33,972 bases of DNA from Caldilineaceae bacterium (GTDB lineage Bacteria; Chloroflexota; Anaerolineae; Caldilineales; Caldilineaceae). The DNA lies in contig JAGNDO010000058.1 in the NCBI GenBank assembly GCA_018003515.1, positions 1 to 33,972 on the forward strand, written 5' to 3'. How positions within the stretch are numbered: the stretch's first letter is position 1; each line of letters opens with the position of its first letter. Shown one piece after another: positions 14,955-21,908 of this stretch. Position numbers and translations under genes: made by a program. The notes beneath the pieces are model-generated. The model was not told the DNA's origin. It worked only from the letters and a program-made list of their open reading frames with translations, and did not search any database.

Positions 14955-16167
14955 TCTAAAGATCGGCCTCATCATCTACGGCAGCCTGGACACAATCTCC
15001 GGCGGCTATCTCTATGACCGGGAGATGGTGCGCTATTTGGAAAGCCAGGGCGACTCCGTGGAGATCATCTCCCTGCCCTGGCGTAGCTATGGCCGCCATT
15101 TGGGGGACAACTTCTCGGTCCACCTGCGCCGCCGCTTGGCCGACGCCAACTTCGACGTGCTGATCCAGGATGAACTCAACCACCCGTCGCTTCTGGGGGT
15201 GAACCGGTTGCTGGCCCGGCGCCGCCCCTATCCGGTGATCTCCCTGGTCCACCATCTGCGCTGTAGCGAACAGCACCCGGCCCTGACCAACCGGCTCCAC
15301 AGCTGGATCGAACGCCGCTACCTGCGTTCCGTGGACGGCTTCATCTTCAACAGCCGCACCACCCAGGCCACGGTGGAAGCCCTGGTAGGGCCGAGCACAA
15401 ATAACTCCGCAAATATGCGCTCTAGCCGGGTCCGTGACCTAGCGGGTCTTTCCAAGATCTTCCCAGGTAGACCCGCCGGGTCATGGACCCGGCTAGAGCG
15501 AAAGAATTCTGTGCGCCCCTCCGTGGTGGCCTACCCCGCCGGGGACCACCGCCCCACCGCCGTCACACCCGCCGAGATCGACCGCCGCGCCCACGAACCC
15601 GGTCCCCTGCGCATCCTCTTTGTGGGCAACCTGATCCCCCGCAAGGGGCTGCACACTTTGCTGACGGCCCTGGCCGCTTTGCCCCAAAAGATCTGGCAAT
15701 TGGATGTGGTGGGTGGCGTCGATCCTGATGATGGCTACACGAAATCAATCTTTGCGCAGATCCGGGCGGCGGGGATTGGGGATCGGGTACAGCTTTTGGG
15801 CACATTGGGCAACCCGGATCTGCCGGATCTGCTGGCCCGCAGCCAGGTGTTGGCCGTACCCTCCCAATACGAAGGCTTTGGCATCGTCTATCTGGAGGCC
15901 CTGGCCGCTGGCCTGCCCGTGATCGCCTCCACCGCCGGGGCCGCCCACGAGATCGTGACCCCGGGTGAGACCGGCTTCCTGGTCGCGCCGGGTGATGGGC
16001 CGGCCATCACCGCCGCCCTCACCGCCCTGCACGCGGACCGGGATCTGCTCGCCCGCATGGGCCACGCCGCCCAAGCCCGCTACGCCCTCCACCCCACCTG
16101 GGCCGACACGGGGGCGCGCATCCGGGAATTTTTGGCCGATCCACGAATCTACACCAATCTCCACTAA
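14947..16167 (+). CDS. GT4-type glycosyltransferase with an internal repeat insertion
   Basis: A 406-residue glycosyltransferase of the GT-B fold. The N-terminal domain begins KIGLIIYGSLDTISGGYLYD; the C-terminal domain has LFVGNLIPRKGLHTLL, QLLGTLGNPDLPDLL and the EX7E motif in YEGFGIVYLEALAAGLPVIAS, which binds the nucleotide-sugar donor. Retaining transfer of a sugar to a small molecule or lipid is expected. Residues 150-190 are encoded by a 120-bp palindromic element inserted in frame in the linker between the two domains, where homologous sequence would run from EALVG to RPSVVAYPAG. Both the GTG start and the C-terminal DPRIYTNLH are encoded by a dispersed repeat. The best functional reading is glycosylation of the pathway product. 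Confidence 0.85.
   Translation: MDHLKIGLIIYGSLDTISGGYLYDREMVRYLESQGDSVEIISLPWRSYGRHLGDNFSVHLRRRLADANFDVLIQDELNHPSLLGVNRLLARRRPYPVISLVHHLRCSEQHPALTNRLHSWIERRYLRSVDGFIFNSRTTQATVEALVGPSTNNSANMRSSRVRDLAGLSKIFPGRPAGSWTRLERKNSVRPSVVAYPAGDHRPTAVTPAEIDRRAHEPGPLRILFVGNLIPRKGLHTLLTALAALPQKIWQLDVVGGVDPDDGYTKSIFAQIRAAGIGDRVQLLGTLGNPDLPDLLARSQVLAVPSQYEGFGIVYLEALAAGLPVIASTAGAAHEIVTPGETGFLVAPGDGPAITAALTALHADRDLLARMGHAAQARYALHPTWADTGARIREFLADPRIYTNLH
15395..15514. mobile_element. 120-bp MITE-like palindromic element inside the glycosyltransferase gene
   Basis: Short ends GCACA (15395-15399) and TGTGC (15510-15514) bound a strong inverted repeat: CGCTCTAGCCGGGTCC (from 15418) pairs with its exact complement (to 15500), and the match extends inward through TGACC and CGGGTCT with a few mismatches. 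The length is 120 bp, exactly 40 codons, and the frame stays open. It codes no transposase. No clear target duplication is visible. Confidence 0.75.
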
Positions 16168-16172
16168 TCTCT
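16138..16172. repeat. AGATTCGTGGATC repeat, copy 2, inverted
   Basis: GATCCACGAATCTACACCAATC followed by TCCACTAATCTC is the reverse complement of the copy at 14922-14954. It encodes the last nine residues and the TAA stop of the glycosyltransferase, so the gene is framed by an inverted pair. Confidence 0.75.
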
Positions 16173-16192
16173 CAATCTCGCCCAAACCCACC

Positions 16193-17098
16193 ATGACCCA
16201 ATCCCCAATCCCAAATCCCCAATCCCCAATCCCCTTCCCCACCTACCTGGCCGCCAAGACCACGGTGGACGACCGGGCGCTGAACCGGCATGTGTGGGAA
16301 AGCTTGCGGGCGTCCCTGCCCAAGGCGGATGCGCCCTTGCGGGTGCTGGAGATCGGCGGCGGCATCGGCACTATGTTGGAGCGGGTGATGGCCTGGGGGC
16401 TGTTTGATGGGCGCACGGGGCCGATTCACTACACGATATTGGACGCAGATCCGGTCAACACGGCCACGGCCCAGGCGCGGCTGGGTGCCGCTGATCTGCC
16501 CGTCAACCTGGCCATTGTGACTGCCGATGCGCTTGGCTATGCGAATCAAGTCGAAAATCAGGGCAGGTTTGACCTGTTGATCGCCCACGCATTTTTGGAT
16601 CTGCTCGATCTGCCCACGGCCTTGCCCCGGCTGGTTGGGCTGTTGCGCCCAGGCGGGTTGATCTACGCCACCATCAACTTTGACGGTGTGACCCTCTTCG
16701 AGCCGACCCTTGATCCCGTTCTTGACCAGCAAATCGAAGATCTCTACCACGCCAGCATGGATGCCCGTGTGACCGATGGCAAGCCATCTGGCGACAGCCG
16801 CACGGGTCGCCACCTCTTCGGTCACTTGCGCATAGCCAGGGTGGATGTGTTGGCCGCCGGGTCGTCGGATTGGGTGGTCCATGCCATGCCAAACGGGTCT
16901 TACCCGGCAGAAGAGGCTACATTTTTACGGGCAATTTTGGGCTTTTTTGCGGAGAGTTTGGGGGATCACCCGGCGTTGGATGGGGGGCAGTTGCGGGATT
17001 GGCTGCAAAAACGCCACGATCAGATCGACCGTGGCGAGTTGGTTTACATTGCGCATCAGCTGGATTTTTTGGGAGGGAGGGCAATGAGTAAGGAGTAA
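16193..17098 (+). CDS. Class I SAM-dependent methyltransferase
   Basis: A 301-residue Rossmann-fold methyltransferase with motif I VLEIGGGIGTMLERV (about residues 49-63), an acidic motif II in YTILDADP, a DALGYANQ post-II segment, and LLRPGGLIYATINFDG (motif post-III). The acceptor is unknown. The first 16 residues (TQSPIPNPQSPIP) are a translation of the CCCCAAT heptamer array, so the original start may have been displaced; YLAAKTTVDDRALNRHVW looks like the real conserved N-terminus. It begins 26 nt after the glycosyltransferase and is the last gene of the cluster. Its stop codon is inside an 18-bp inverted repeat shared with the convergent gene. Confidence 0.85.
   Translation: MTQSPIPNPQSPIPFPTYLAAKTTVDDRALNRHVWESLRASLPKADAPLRVLEIGGGIGTMLERVMAWGLFDGRTGPIHYTILDADPVNTATAQARLGAADLPVNLAIVTADALGYANQVENQGRFDLLIAHAFLDLLDLPTALPRLVGLLRPGGLIYATINFDGVTLFEPTLDPVLDQQIEDLYHASMDARVTDGKPSGDSRTGRHLFGHLRIARVDVLAAGSSDWVVHAMPNGSYPAEEATFLRAILGFFAESLGDHPALDGGQLRDWLQKRHDQIDRGELVYIAHQLDFLGGRAMSKE
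16199..16232. repeat. Heptamer array (AATCCCC), copy 3, inside a coding region
   Basis: Four to five CCCCAAT units directly follow the ATG of the methyltransferase and are read as Pro/Ser/Asn/Gln/Ile repeats. It is a one-armed version of the arrays at 3764-3861 and 5404-5505. Confidence 0.85.
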
Positions 17099-17153
17099 TG
17101 GCGTAACGCGTGGAATGGGCCTCCAGCGCGATACTCATTACTCCTTACTCATT
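17083..17153. terminator. Bidirectional hairpin with perfect 18-bp arms
   Basis: AATGAGTAAGGAGTAATG (17083-17100) and its exact reverse complement (17136-17153) flank a 35-nt loop between the convergent methyltransferase and SRAP genes. The left arm encodes the methyltransferase C-terminus MSKE and its TAA. There is no T-run, so rho-independent termination is only a possibility. Confidence 0.6.
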
Positions 17154-17156
17154 CGC

Positions 17157-17837
17157 TCAAAGCGGCTCCACACAGGCCGCCACCTCATTGCGGGCGTTGT
17201 TGACCACGGTGCTGACCGGGTAGGCGGTCAGCCAGTCGTCCGGGCAGGGGCGGAGGAGGTGCTGGGCGGCGTCGGGTTTGACGTGGCCGGCGTCGAGCCA
17301 CATTTCGTAGTCCGCCGGGTCCAGGATCACGGGCATGCGGTTGTGAATGCCCGCCATCATGCCGTTGGGTTCTGTGGTGAGCAGGGTACAGCTTTCGATC
17401 AGGGAGCCGTCCGGGCTGGTCCAGCGCTCCCACAGGCCGGCGATGGCGAAGGGGGCGTGGTCCGGGCGGTGGATGAACATGGGCTGCTTGCCGCCGGGGA
17501 TCTTCATCCACTCGTAAAAGCCGTCCGTGGGGACGAGACAGCGGCGATATTTCATGGCGGCGCGAAAACTGGGCTTTTCCGCCGCGGTCTCGGAACGGGC
17601 GTTGATCATGCGCGCCCCGATGGAGGGGTCTTTGGCCCAACCGGGGATCAGCCCCCACACCACGTGGGTCCACTCCCGCTGGGGGACCATGAGGGAACGG
17701 TCCGGGTCCACGCGCACGATGGCCACGGGCTGGGTGGGGGCGATGTTATAGCGGGGAGCCAGCAATGGGGCCTCCGCCAGGTCAAACAGGGTCATCATGG
17801 CCTCGGGTGAGGCGCGTAGGACAAATCTTCCACACAT
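17157..17837 (-). CDS. SOS response-associated peptidase (SRAP) family, YedK/HMCES-like
   Basis: A 226-residue protein beginning MCGRF, so Cys2 becomes N-terminal after Met removal. Other conserved residues are Asn31 in RYNIAPTQ, Asn79 and Glu83 in NARSET, Glu109 in DGFYEW and His165 in GIHNRMPVIL, matching the YedK active site. These proteins crosslink covalently through Cys2 to abasic sites in single-stranded DNA and protect the fork. The start at 17837 is fixed by Cys2 and by GGGAGGGAAGG just upstream. The frame could extend to 17945, but only through repeats. It is convergent with the methyltransferase and divergent from moeA. Confidence 0.93.
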   Translation of the reverse strand: MCGRFVLRASPEAMMTLFDLAEAPLLAPRYNIAPTQPVAIVRVDPDRSLMVPQREWTHVVWGLIPGWAKDPSIGARMINARSETAAEKPSFRAAMKYRRCLVPTDGFYEWMKIPGGKQPMFIHRPDHAPFAIAGLWERWTSPDGSLIESCTLLTTEPNGMMAGIHNRMPVILDPADYEMWLDAGHVKPDAAQHLLRPCPDDWLTAYPVSTVVNNARNEVAACVEPL

Positions 17838-17875
17838 ATACCTTCCCTCCCTCGTTTCAACAATCCCAAGCGGTC

Positions 17876-17884
17876 TGATACAAT
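17876..17884 (+). promoter_or_regulatory. Possible extended -10 promoter for moeA
   Basis: TGATACAAT is an extended -10 element; TTCAAC 17 nt before the hexamer is a weak -35. The transcript would have a leader of over 200 nt containing repeat copies and the GC-rich double hairpin before the moeA ATG at 18115. Confidence 0.35.
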
Positions 17885-17893
17885 CTACAAGGC

Positions 17894-18082
17894 CTATCCA
17901 CAAATCTTCACCAATCTTCACCAATCTCTTCTTGTAAGCGTTCACTCCCCGCCCCCCTAGCCCCCCAACTTTGGGGGGGACTGTCCAGCGCCTCCCCCAG
18001 AATTGGGGGCCGGGGGGCCGAGGGGGTGAACGGCTATCTCTTCCTTGTGATTCGTGAAGATTAGCGAAGATTCGTGGATCAT
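17894..18082. repeat. Nested inverted pair of the TTCGTGGATC repeat around the GC-rich element
   Basis: The spacer before moeA contains an inverted copy (TCCACAAATCTTCACCAATC, 17896-17935) and a direct copy (ATTCGTGAAGATTAGCGAAG, from 18050, then ATTCGTGGATCATTC). They enclose the GC-rich element at 17948-18025. With the two copies at the glycosyltransferase gene this makes four copies in 3.2 kb. Confidence 0.7.
17948..18025 (+). repeat. GC-rich double-hairpin leader element, copy B
   Basis: Plus strand: hairpin 1 CCCCCCAACTTTGGGGGG (17961-17978), spacer with CTGTCCA, hairpin 2 CCCCCAGAATTGGGGG (17994-18009, loop GAAT), then CCGGGGGG. It ends about 90 nt before the moeA start, in the same relative orientation as copies A and C. 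Confidence 0.88.
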
Positions 18083-18114
18083 TCTAAGCTTCTGCTCAAC
18101 CGAAAATAACTCTT

Positions 18115-19338
18115 ATGTCTACACTTATCCCAGTCGAAAACGCTCAATCCGCCATTTGCGCCCAACTGCGCCCCCTGGCCCCGGAGACCGTGTCTCTGCT
18201 GGACGCTGTGGGCCGGGTGTTGGCTGTGGATATCCCGGCCACCCTGGACCAGCCGCCTTTCACCAACGCGGCGATGGATGGCTATGCGATCCGGGCCGAA
18301 GATGTTCGAAATTTGCCCGGCCCCCTGCCTGTGGATGGGGTGACGGCCGCCGGGGATGGCATGGTTCCGCCCCTGCGCCCTGGCCATGCCCGACGCATCA
18401 TGACCGGCGCGCCTTTGCCCGATGGGGCGGACAGTGTGGTGCCCGTGGAGTTGACCACGCCGGGCCAGGGCACGGTTGCCCTGCATGGGGCCATCCAGCC
18501 AGGGCAGCATGTGCGCCACCGGGGGGAGGATCTGCGGGCCGGGGCGTTGTTGCTATGCGCAGGCCACCGGATTCATGCTTTGGATGTGGGGGCTTTGGCC
18601 GGTCAAGGCATCGCCCAGATCTCTGTGACCCGGCGGCCCCGGGTGGGCATCCTGGCCACGGGGGACGAGGTGCGTCCTGCCGGGGAAGCGCTGAAGCCGG
18701 GGCAGATCTACGATGCCAATACGCCGGCGGTGGCGGCCTTGATCCGGGAGTTTGGGGGCGAGCCGGTGGCTTTTCCCATTGTACGGGACGATGCGGATCA
18801 TCTGCAAGCCGGGTTGATCCAGGCCGGGGAGGCGGAGCTGGATCTGCTGTTGACCAGCGCCGGGGTCTCTATGGGGGACTATGATCTGGTCAAGCAGATG
18901 TTGGGCGAGTTGGGGACCGTGGAGTTCTGGAAGGTGGCCATCAAGCCGGGCAAGCCCCTGGCCTTTGGCAGTCTGCGGCGCACGGGGACGGAGACGCCTC
19001 TGCCCCTGATCGGGCTGCCGGGCAATCCGGTGGCTGCGGTGGCGGCGTGCATGGTCTTTGTGCGCCCGGCCATCCAGACTTTGCTGGGGGAACCGGTGAC
19101 GCCGCCCTTTCAGATCACGGCCCGGCTGGCCGAACCGCTGCACAATTCGGGTCGTCGTCAATTTGTGCGCACCCGGCTCACCTGGGACAGCACGACCTAC
19201 ACCGCCCACACCGCGGGGCTGGCTGGCAGCGCCAATGTGGCAGGCCTGGCCCACTCGGATGGGTTCATCGTCATCCCGGAGGATGTGGCTGAGTTAGAGG
19301 TGGGGGATGCGGTGCTGGTGTGGGCGGTGAGGAAATGA
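18115..19338 (+). CDS. moeA: Molybdopterin molybdenumtransferase MoeA
   Basis: A 407-residue MoeA. The N-terminal part has PPFTNAAMDGYAIRAED and the MTGAPLPDGADSVVPVE segment; the central MPT-binding domain has ILATGDEV, SAGVSMGDYDLVKQML and LIGLPGNPVAA; a beta-barrel C-terminal domain follows (ITARLAEPL to the end). It inserts molybdate into adenylylated molybdopterin in the last step of molybdenum cofactor synthesis, in the cytoplasm. Length and motif order are normal. No other moa/mob gene is in the window. Its stop lies in the small palindrome AATGAACATTGTTCATT shared with the convergent acetyltransferase gene. Confidence 0.95.
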   Translation: MSTLIPVENAQSAICAQLRPLAPETVSLLDAVGRVLAVDIPATLDQPPFTNAAMDGYAIRAEDVRNLPGPLPVDGVTAAGDGMVPPLRPGHARRIMTGAPLPDGADSVVPVELTTPGQGTVALHGAIQPGQHVRHRGEDLRAGALLLCAGHRIHALDVGALAGQGIAQISVTRRPRVGILATGDEVRPAGEALKPGQIYDANTPAVAALIREFGGEPVAFPIVRDDADHLQAGLIQAGEAELDLLLTSAGVSMGDYDLVKQMLGELGTVEFWKVAIKPGKPLAFGSLRRTGTETPLPLIGLPGNPVAAVAACMVFVRPAIQTLLGEPVTPPFQITARLAEPLHNSGRRQFVRTRLTWDSTTYTAHTAGLAGSANVAGLAHSDGFIVIPEDVAELEVGDAVLVWAVRK

Positions 19339-19350
19339 ACATTGTTCATT
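19334..19350. terminator. Palindrome between convergent genes holding both stop codons
   Basis: AATGAACATTGTTCATT is palindromic except for the central base. It contains the moeA TGA (19336-19338) and the minus-strand TGA of the GNAT gene (19346-19348). No T-run follows; a termination role is only inferred from position. Confidence 0.45.
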
Positions 19351-19861
19351 GTGCATTGACCCACACCATGTGCAGATCCGTGGTATAGCGGCCGTTGACG
19401 AAGAGGGCTTCGGCTTCTTGGCCGAAGACTTCGAAGCCCCGGCTGCGGTAGAGGCCCACGGAGGCGGCATTTTCGGCGGTGACTTGAAGCTGGATCTGGC
19501 GCAAACCGGGCATGGTGGCGGCCCGACGCAGGATCTCGTCAAGCAACAGACCGCCGACTCCCTTGCCCCGCCAGTCGGGATGCACAAAGACGCCCCAAAG
19601 GTGGGCCTTGTGCTGCTCTTTGAGACTGATCTGGCGGCGAAATCCCAAGATGCCCCTCAGCGCCCCCTGGTCGAATGCGCCCAAAATGACGTGATGCGGA
19701 GCCCGGGTGCGTTCGGCAACCATTTCCTCAATTTCTCCAAAAGGCAGTGCGTGGGACTCTTCCCACGAGCTGCCAAAGGCCGACGGATCGGTCTGCAATC
19801 CCAGCAGGCGCAGCTCCCAAAAGGCGCGGGCGTCGGCCACGGACAGGTCGCGGATCATCAT
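19346..19861 (-). CDS. GNAT family N-acetyltransferase
   Basis: A 171-residue GNAT protein starting MMIRDLSVADARAFWELR, with the acetyl-CoA pyrophosphate-binding motif VHPDWRGKGVGGLLL (motif A, about residues 92-106) and the C-terminal NAASVGLYRSRGFEVFG (motif B). It transfers an acetyl group from acetyl-CoA to an amine; the acceptor cannot be predicted. Its ATG overlaps the TGA of the upstream HD-domain gene by 4 bp (ATGA), so translation is coupled and both may serve one process. This overlap makes 19861 preferable to the second ATG at 19858. Confidence 0.9.
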   Translation of the reverse strand: MMIRDLSVADARAFWELRLLGLQTDPSAFGSSWEESHALPFGEIEEMVAERTRAPHHVILGAFDQGALRGILGFRRQISLKEQHKAHLWGVFVHPDWRGKGVGGLLLDEILRRAATMPGLRQIQLQVTAENAASVGLYRSRGFEVFGQEAEALFVNGRYTTDLHMVWVNAQ

Positions 19862-20478
19862 AGGGCCACCTCGCCCTGAGCCAGGATGCCGGACGCCACG
19901 GCTGCGGCCAGGATCTCTTCTACCATTTCGGCCAAAGCCTGGGAGCCGTCGGCGATGGGGGCCATGCGCACCCGCACCCGGTCCAAGGTGACATCATGAT
20001 CCCGCCAGGAGCCGCCGTGATTGTGGAAGTTGTGCAGGGCGGGCATGCAACGGTCCAGGGCGTTGGCGAACTTGGCCGCCGGGGTCTGGCGGGTCTCGAA
20101 TTCCTCCCACAGTGCCCGCAGTTCCCCGCCCTGGTCAGCGGGCAAAAGGCCGAAGAGTCGCTCGGCTGCCTGTTGTTCCCGTTTCTCTTTGTCAAGATTG
20201 CCGGTAACATCAAAGGCAAAGGTATCGCCGGCATCGACTTCCACGATGTCATGGATGAGGACCATTTTGGCCACGTGGACCGGGTCAACCGGCTGGTTGG
20301 CGTGTTCGGCCAGGAGCAGGGCCATGAGGGCCAACTGCCAACTATGCTCGGCGGAGTTCTCGTTGCGGCTCTCCCCGGTCTCCGGGTCGGGCATGATGTA
20401 GGTGTGCCGGATCACCTGTTTGAGGCGGTCGGCCTCTAAAATAAAGTCGATCTGACGGCGTAGACGGTCGCTGATCAT
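19858..20478 (-). CDS. HD-domain phosphohydrolase (YfbR/HDDC2-like)
   Basis: A 206-residue protein with the HD metal-binding pattern: His in NSAEHSWQLALM, HD in LIHDIVEVDAGD, and a later Asp in FANALDRCMPALHNF. This arrangement and length match the YfbR/HDDC2 group, which removes phosphate from deoxynucleoside 5'-monophosphates. The substrate is inferred. I chose the ATG at 20478 because GAGGAA lies about 8 nt upstream and MISDRLRRQIDFILEADRLK looks like the family's N-terminus; upstream codons run into the GC-rich repeat. It is followed by the GNAT gene with a 4-bp overlap. Confidence 0.88.
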   Translation of the reverse strand: MISDRLRRQIDFILEADRLKQVIRHTYIMPDPETGESRNENSAEHSWQLALMALLLAEHANQPVDPVHVAKMVLIHDIVEVDAGDTFAFDVTGNLDKEKREQQAAERLFGLLPADQGGELRALWEEFETRQTPAAKFANALDRCMPALHNFHNHGGSWRDHDVTLDRVRVRMAPIADGSQALAEMVEEILAAAVASGILAQGEVAL

Positions 20479-20523
20479 GGGGTGTTCCTCTGTTGGGGTA
20501 AAAAACTGGTTCGCTGGCAAGCG

Positions 20524-20603
20524 TCCCCCCTCGGCCCCCAATTCTGGGGGAGGTCGTGGACAGTTCCCCCCCCCGAAGTTGGGGGGCAGGGGGGCGAGGG
20601 GGG
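20524..20603 (-). repeat. GC-rich double-hairpin leader element, copy C
   Basis: On the minus strand: CCCCCCTGCCCCCCAACTTC and a G-run (hairpin 1), spacer AACTGTCCACGACCT, CCCCCAGAATTGGGGG (hairpin 2), then CCGAGGGGGG. It ends about 46 nt before the ATG of the HD-domain gene. Spacer bases CTGTCCA are shared with copy B, and GTCCA with copy A. Confidence 0.88.
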
Positions 20604-20642
20604 ACGTTTACGATTGGACGCAGATTTGTCGATTTCGGTTCT

Positions 20643-21749
20643 CTACGTTGTGCGACGGCCAAGCTGCAGGGCGCGCCAGGCCACGATGCCCAGGGTGAGG
20701 ACGGTGAGAGGGAGGACAAAGGCCATCATCACCGAGCCGAAGACCGCCATAGCCTCGTGATCCGTAGCGGCCAGGATGACATAGGCGATATAGGCGACAA
20801 AGTAGCCCAGAAAGACGGCCCCCTCCCAGCGGGCGATGGCGTAGCCGGTGAAAAAGATGGGCAGACAGGCCACGGCCACGGCCACCATCACCGGCAGATC
20901 GAAGTAGAGCACCCCTGGTGCCACCGCCACCCCGTTGCCCAACACCGCAGCCATACCCAGGATCAGCAAGATGTTGTAGATATTGCTGCCCACCACATTG
21001 CCCACGGCAATGTCCCGCTCGCCCCTCATGCTGGCGATGAGGGAGGTGGCCAGTTCGGGCAAGGAGGTGCCGGCGGCCACCACGGTCAGGCCGATGACCA
21101 GTTGGCTGATCCCCAGGGCCGCGGCGATGGTCACCGCGCCGTCCACCAGCCAATTGGATCCCAGCACCAAGAGGAGAAGCCCCATCCCCACCAACCCCAG
21201 ATTGACGCCCCAGGCCCGCACTCCCCCGGCAGATACTTCACCATATTCGACGGCAAACTCATCCCCAGTCCTGGGGCTGGCGGGGGATTGGGGCGAATCC
21301 GAGCGGGCTTGGATCACCAAAAAGCCGGTGTAGCCCACCGCGCCCAAGAGCAGGATCAACCCATCCACTCGGCTGATATCGCCGTCCAAGGCCAAAAGCA
21401 GCAACAGGCCGGAGACGCCGATCATCACCGGCACATCCAAACGCACCAGTTGCCGGGAGACCACCAGGGGTGCGACGAGGGCGGAGAGGCCCAGGATGGC
21501 CAGCACATTGAAGATGTTGCTGCCGATCACATTGCCCAGGGCGATGTCCGCCTGGCCGGAGAGGGCGGCCTGGATGCTGACGGCCAGCTCCGGGGCGCTG
21601 GTGCCAAAGGAGACCACGGTCAGCCCCACGATCAGGGGCGGGATGCCGGCCAGGGCCGCGATGCGGGTGGCTCCGCGCACCAAAAGCTCCGCGCCCATGA
21701 CCAAAAGCACCAGGCCAACAATCAACATCACAATTGTCAGGTAATCCAT
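20643..21749 (-). CDS. Calcium/sodium antiporter (CaCA family)
   Basis: A 368-residue integral membrane protein with about ten helices and the two inverted alpha-repeats of cation/Ca2+ exchangers: GLTVVSFGTSAPELAVS with GNVIGSNIFN in the first half, and GLTVVAAGTSLPELATS with GNVVGSNIYN in the second. The Glu in each PEL motif binds the cation. A soluble loop (about residues 150-180) joins the halves. It exports Ca2+ in exchange for Na+ or H+ across the cytoplasmic membrane. AAAGGA lies 12 nt before the ATG. It is upstream of the HD/GNAT pair on the same strand, separated by the GC-rich element. Confidence 0.94.
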   Translation of the reverse strand: MDYLTIVMLIVGLVLLVMGAELLVRGATRIAALAGIPPLIVGLTVVSFGTSAPELAVSIQAALSGQADIALGNVIGSNIFNVLAILGLSALVAPLVVSRQLVRLDVPVMIGVSGLLLLLALDGDISRVDGLILLLGAVGYTGFLVIQARSDSPQSPASPRTGDEFAVEYGEVSAGGVRAWGVNLGLVGMGLLLLVLGSNWLVDGAVTIAAALGISQLVIGLTVVAAGTSLPELATSLIASMRGERDIAVGNVVGSNIYNILLILGMAAVLGNGVAVAPGVLYFDLPVMVAVAVACLPIFFTGYAIARWEGAVFLGYFVAYIAYVILAATDHEAMAVFGSVMMAFVLPLTVLTLGIVAWRALQLGRRTT

Positions 21750-21801
21750 CGTAAATCAAATCCTTTGTGGGAAGGCAAATACTATCACCGTTGACGCGCA
21801 A

Positions 21802-21837
21802 GGCCGGAGAGCGGACAGGGTCCGACTCCGGCCAAAA
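21802..21837. terminator. Hairpin in the carbonic anhydrase / antiporter spacer
   Basis: GGCCGGAG and CTCCGGCC (about 21803-21833) form an 8-bp GC stem with an inner GGAC/GTCC pair, about 75 nt upstream of the antiporter ATG and 70 nt after the end of the carbonic anhydrase gene. A second small hairpin, CCCCCAAGCATGGGGG, lies at 21888-21903 just past that gene's stop. Neither has a T-run; they could reduce read-through. Confidence 0.4.
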
Positions 21838-21908
21838 GGGCGTCCATAGAGTTAAGCGTGGATCAGCGGGGGAAACTGTAATCCGGCCCCCCAAGCATGG
21901 GGGTGGGT

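Noticed and set aside
15768-15785. GGGGATTGGGGATC inside the glycosyltransferase as a further heptamer array
   Set aside because: Only two units, in a normally conserved coding stretch (AAGIGDRVQ), so chance is the simpler explanation.
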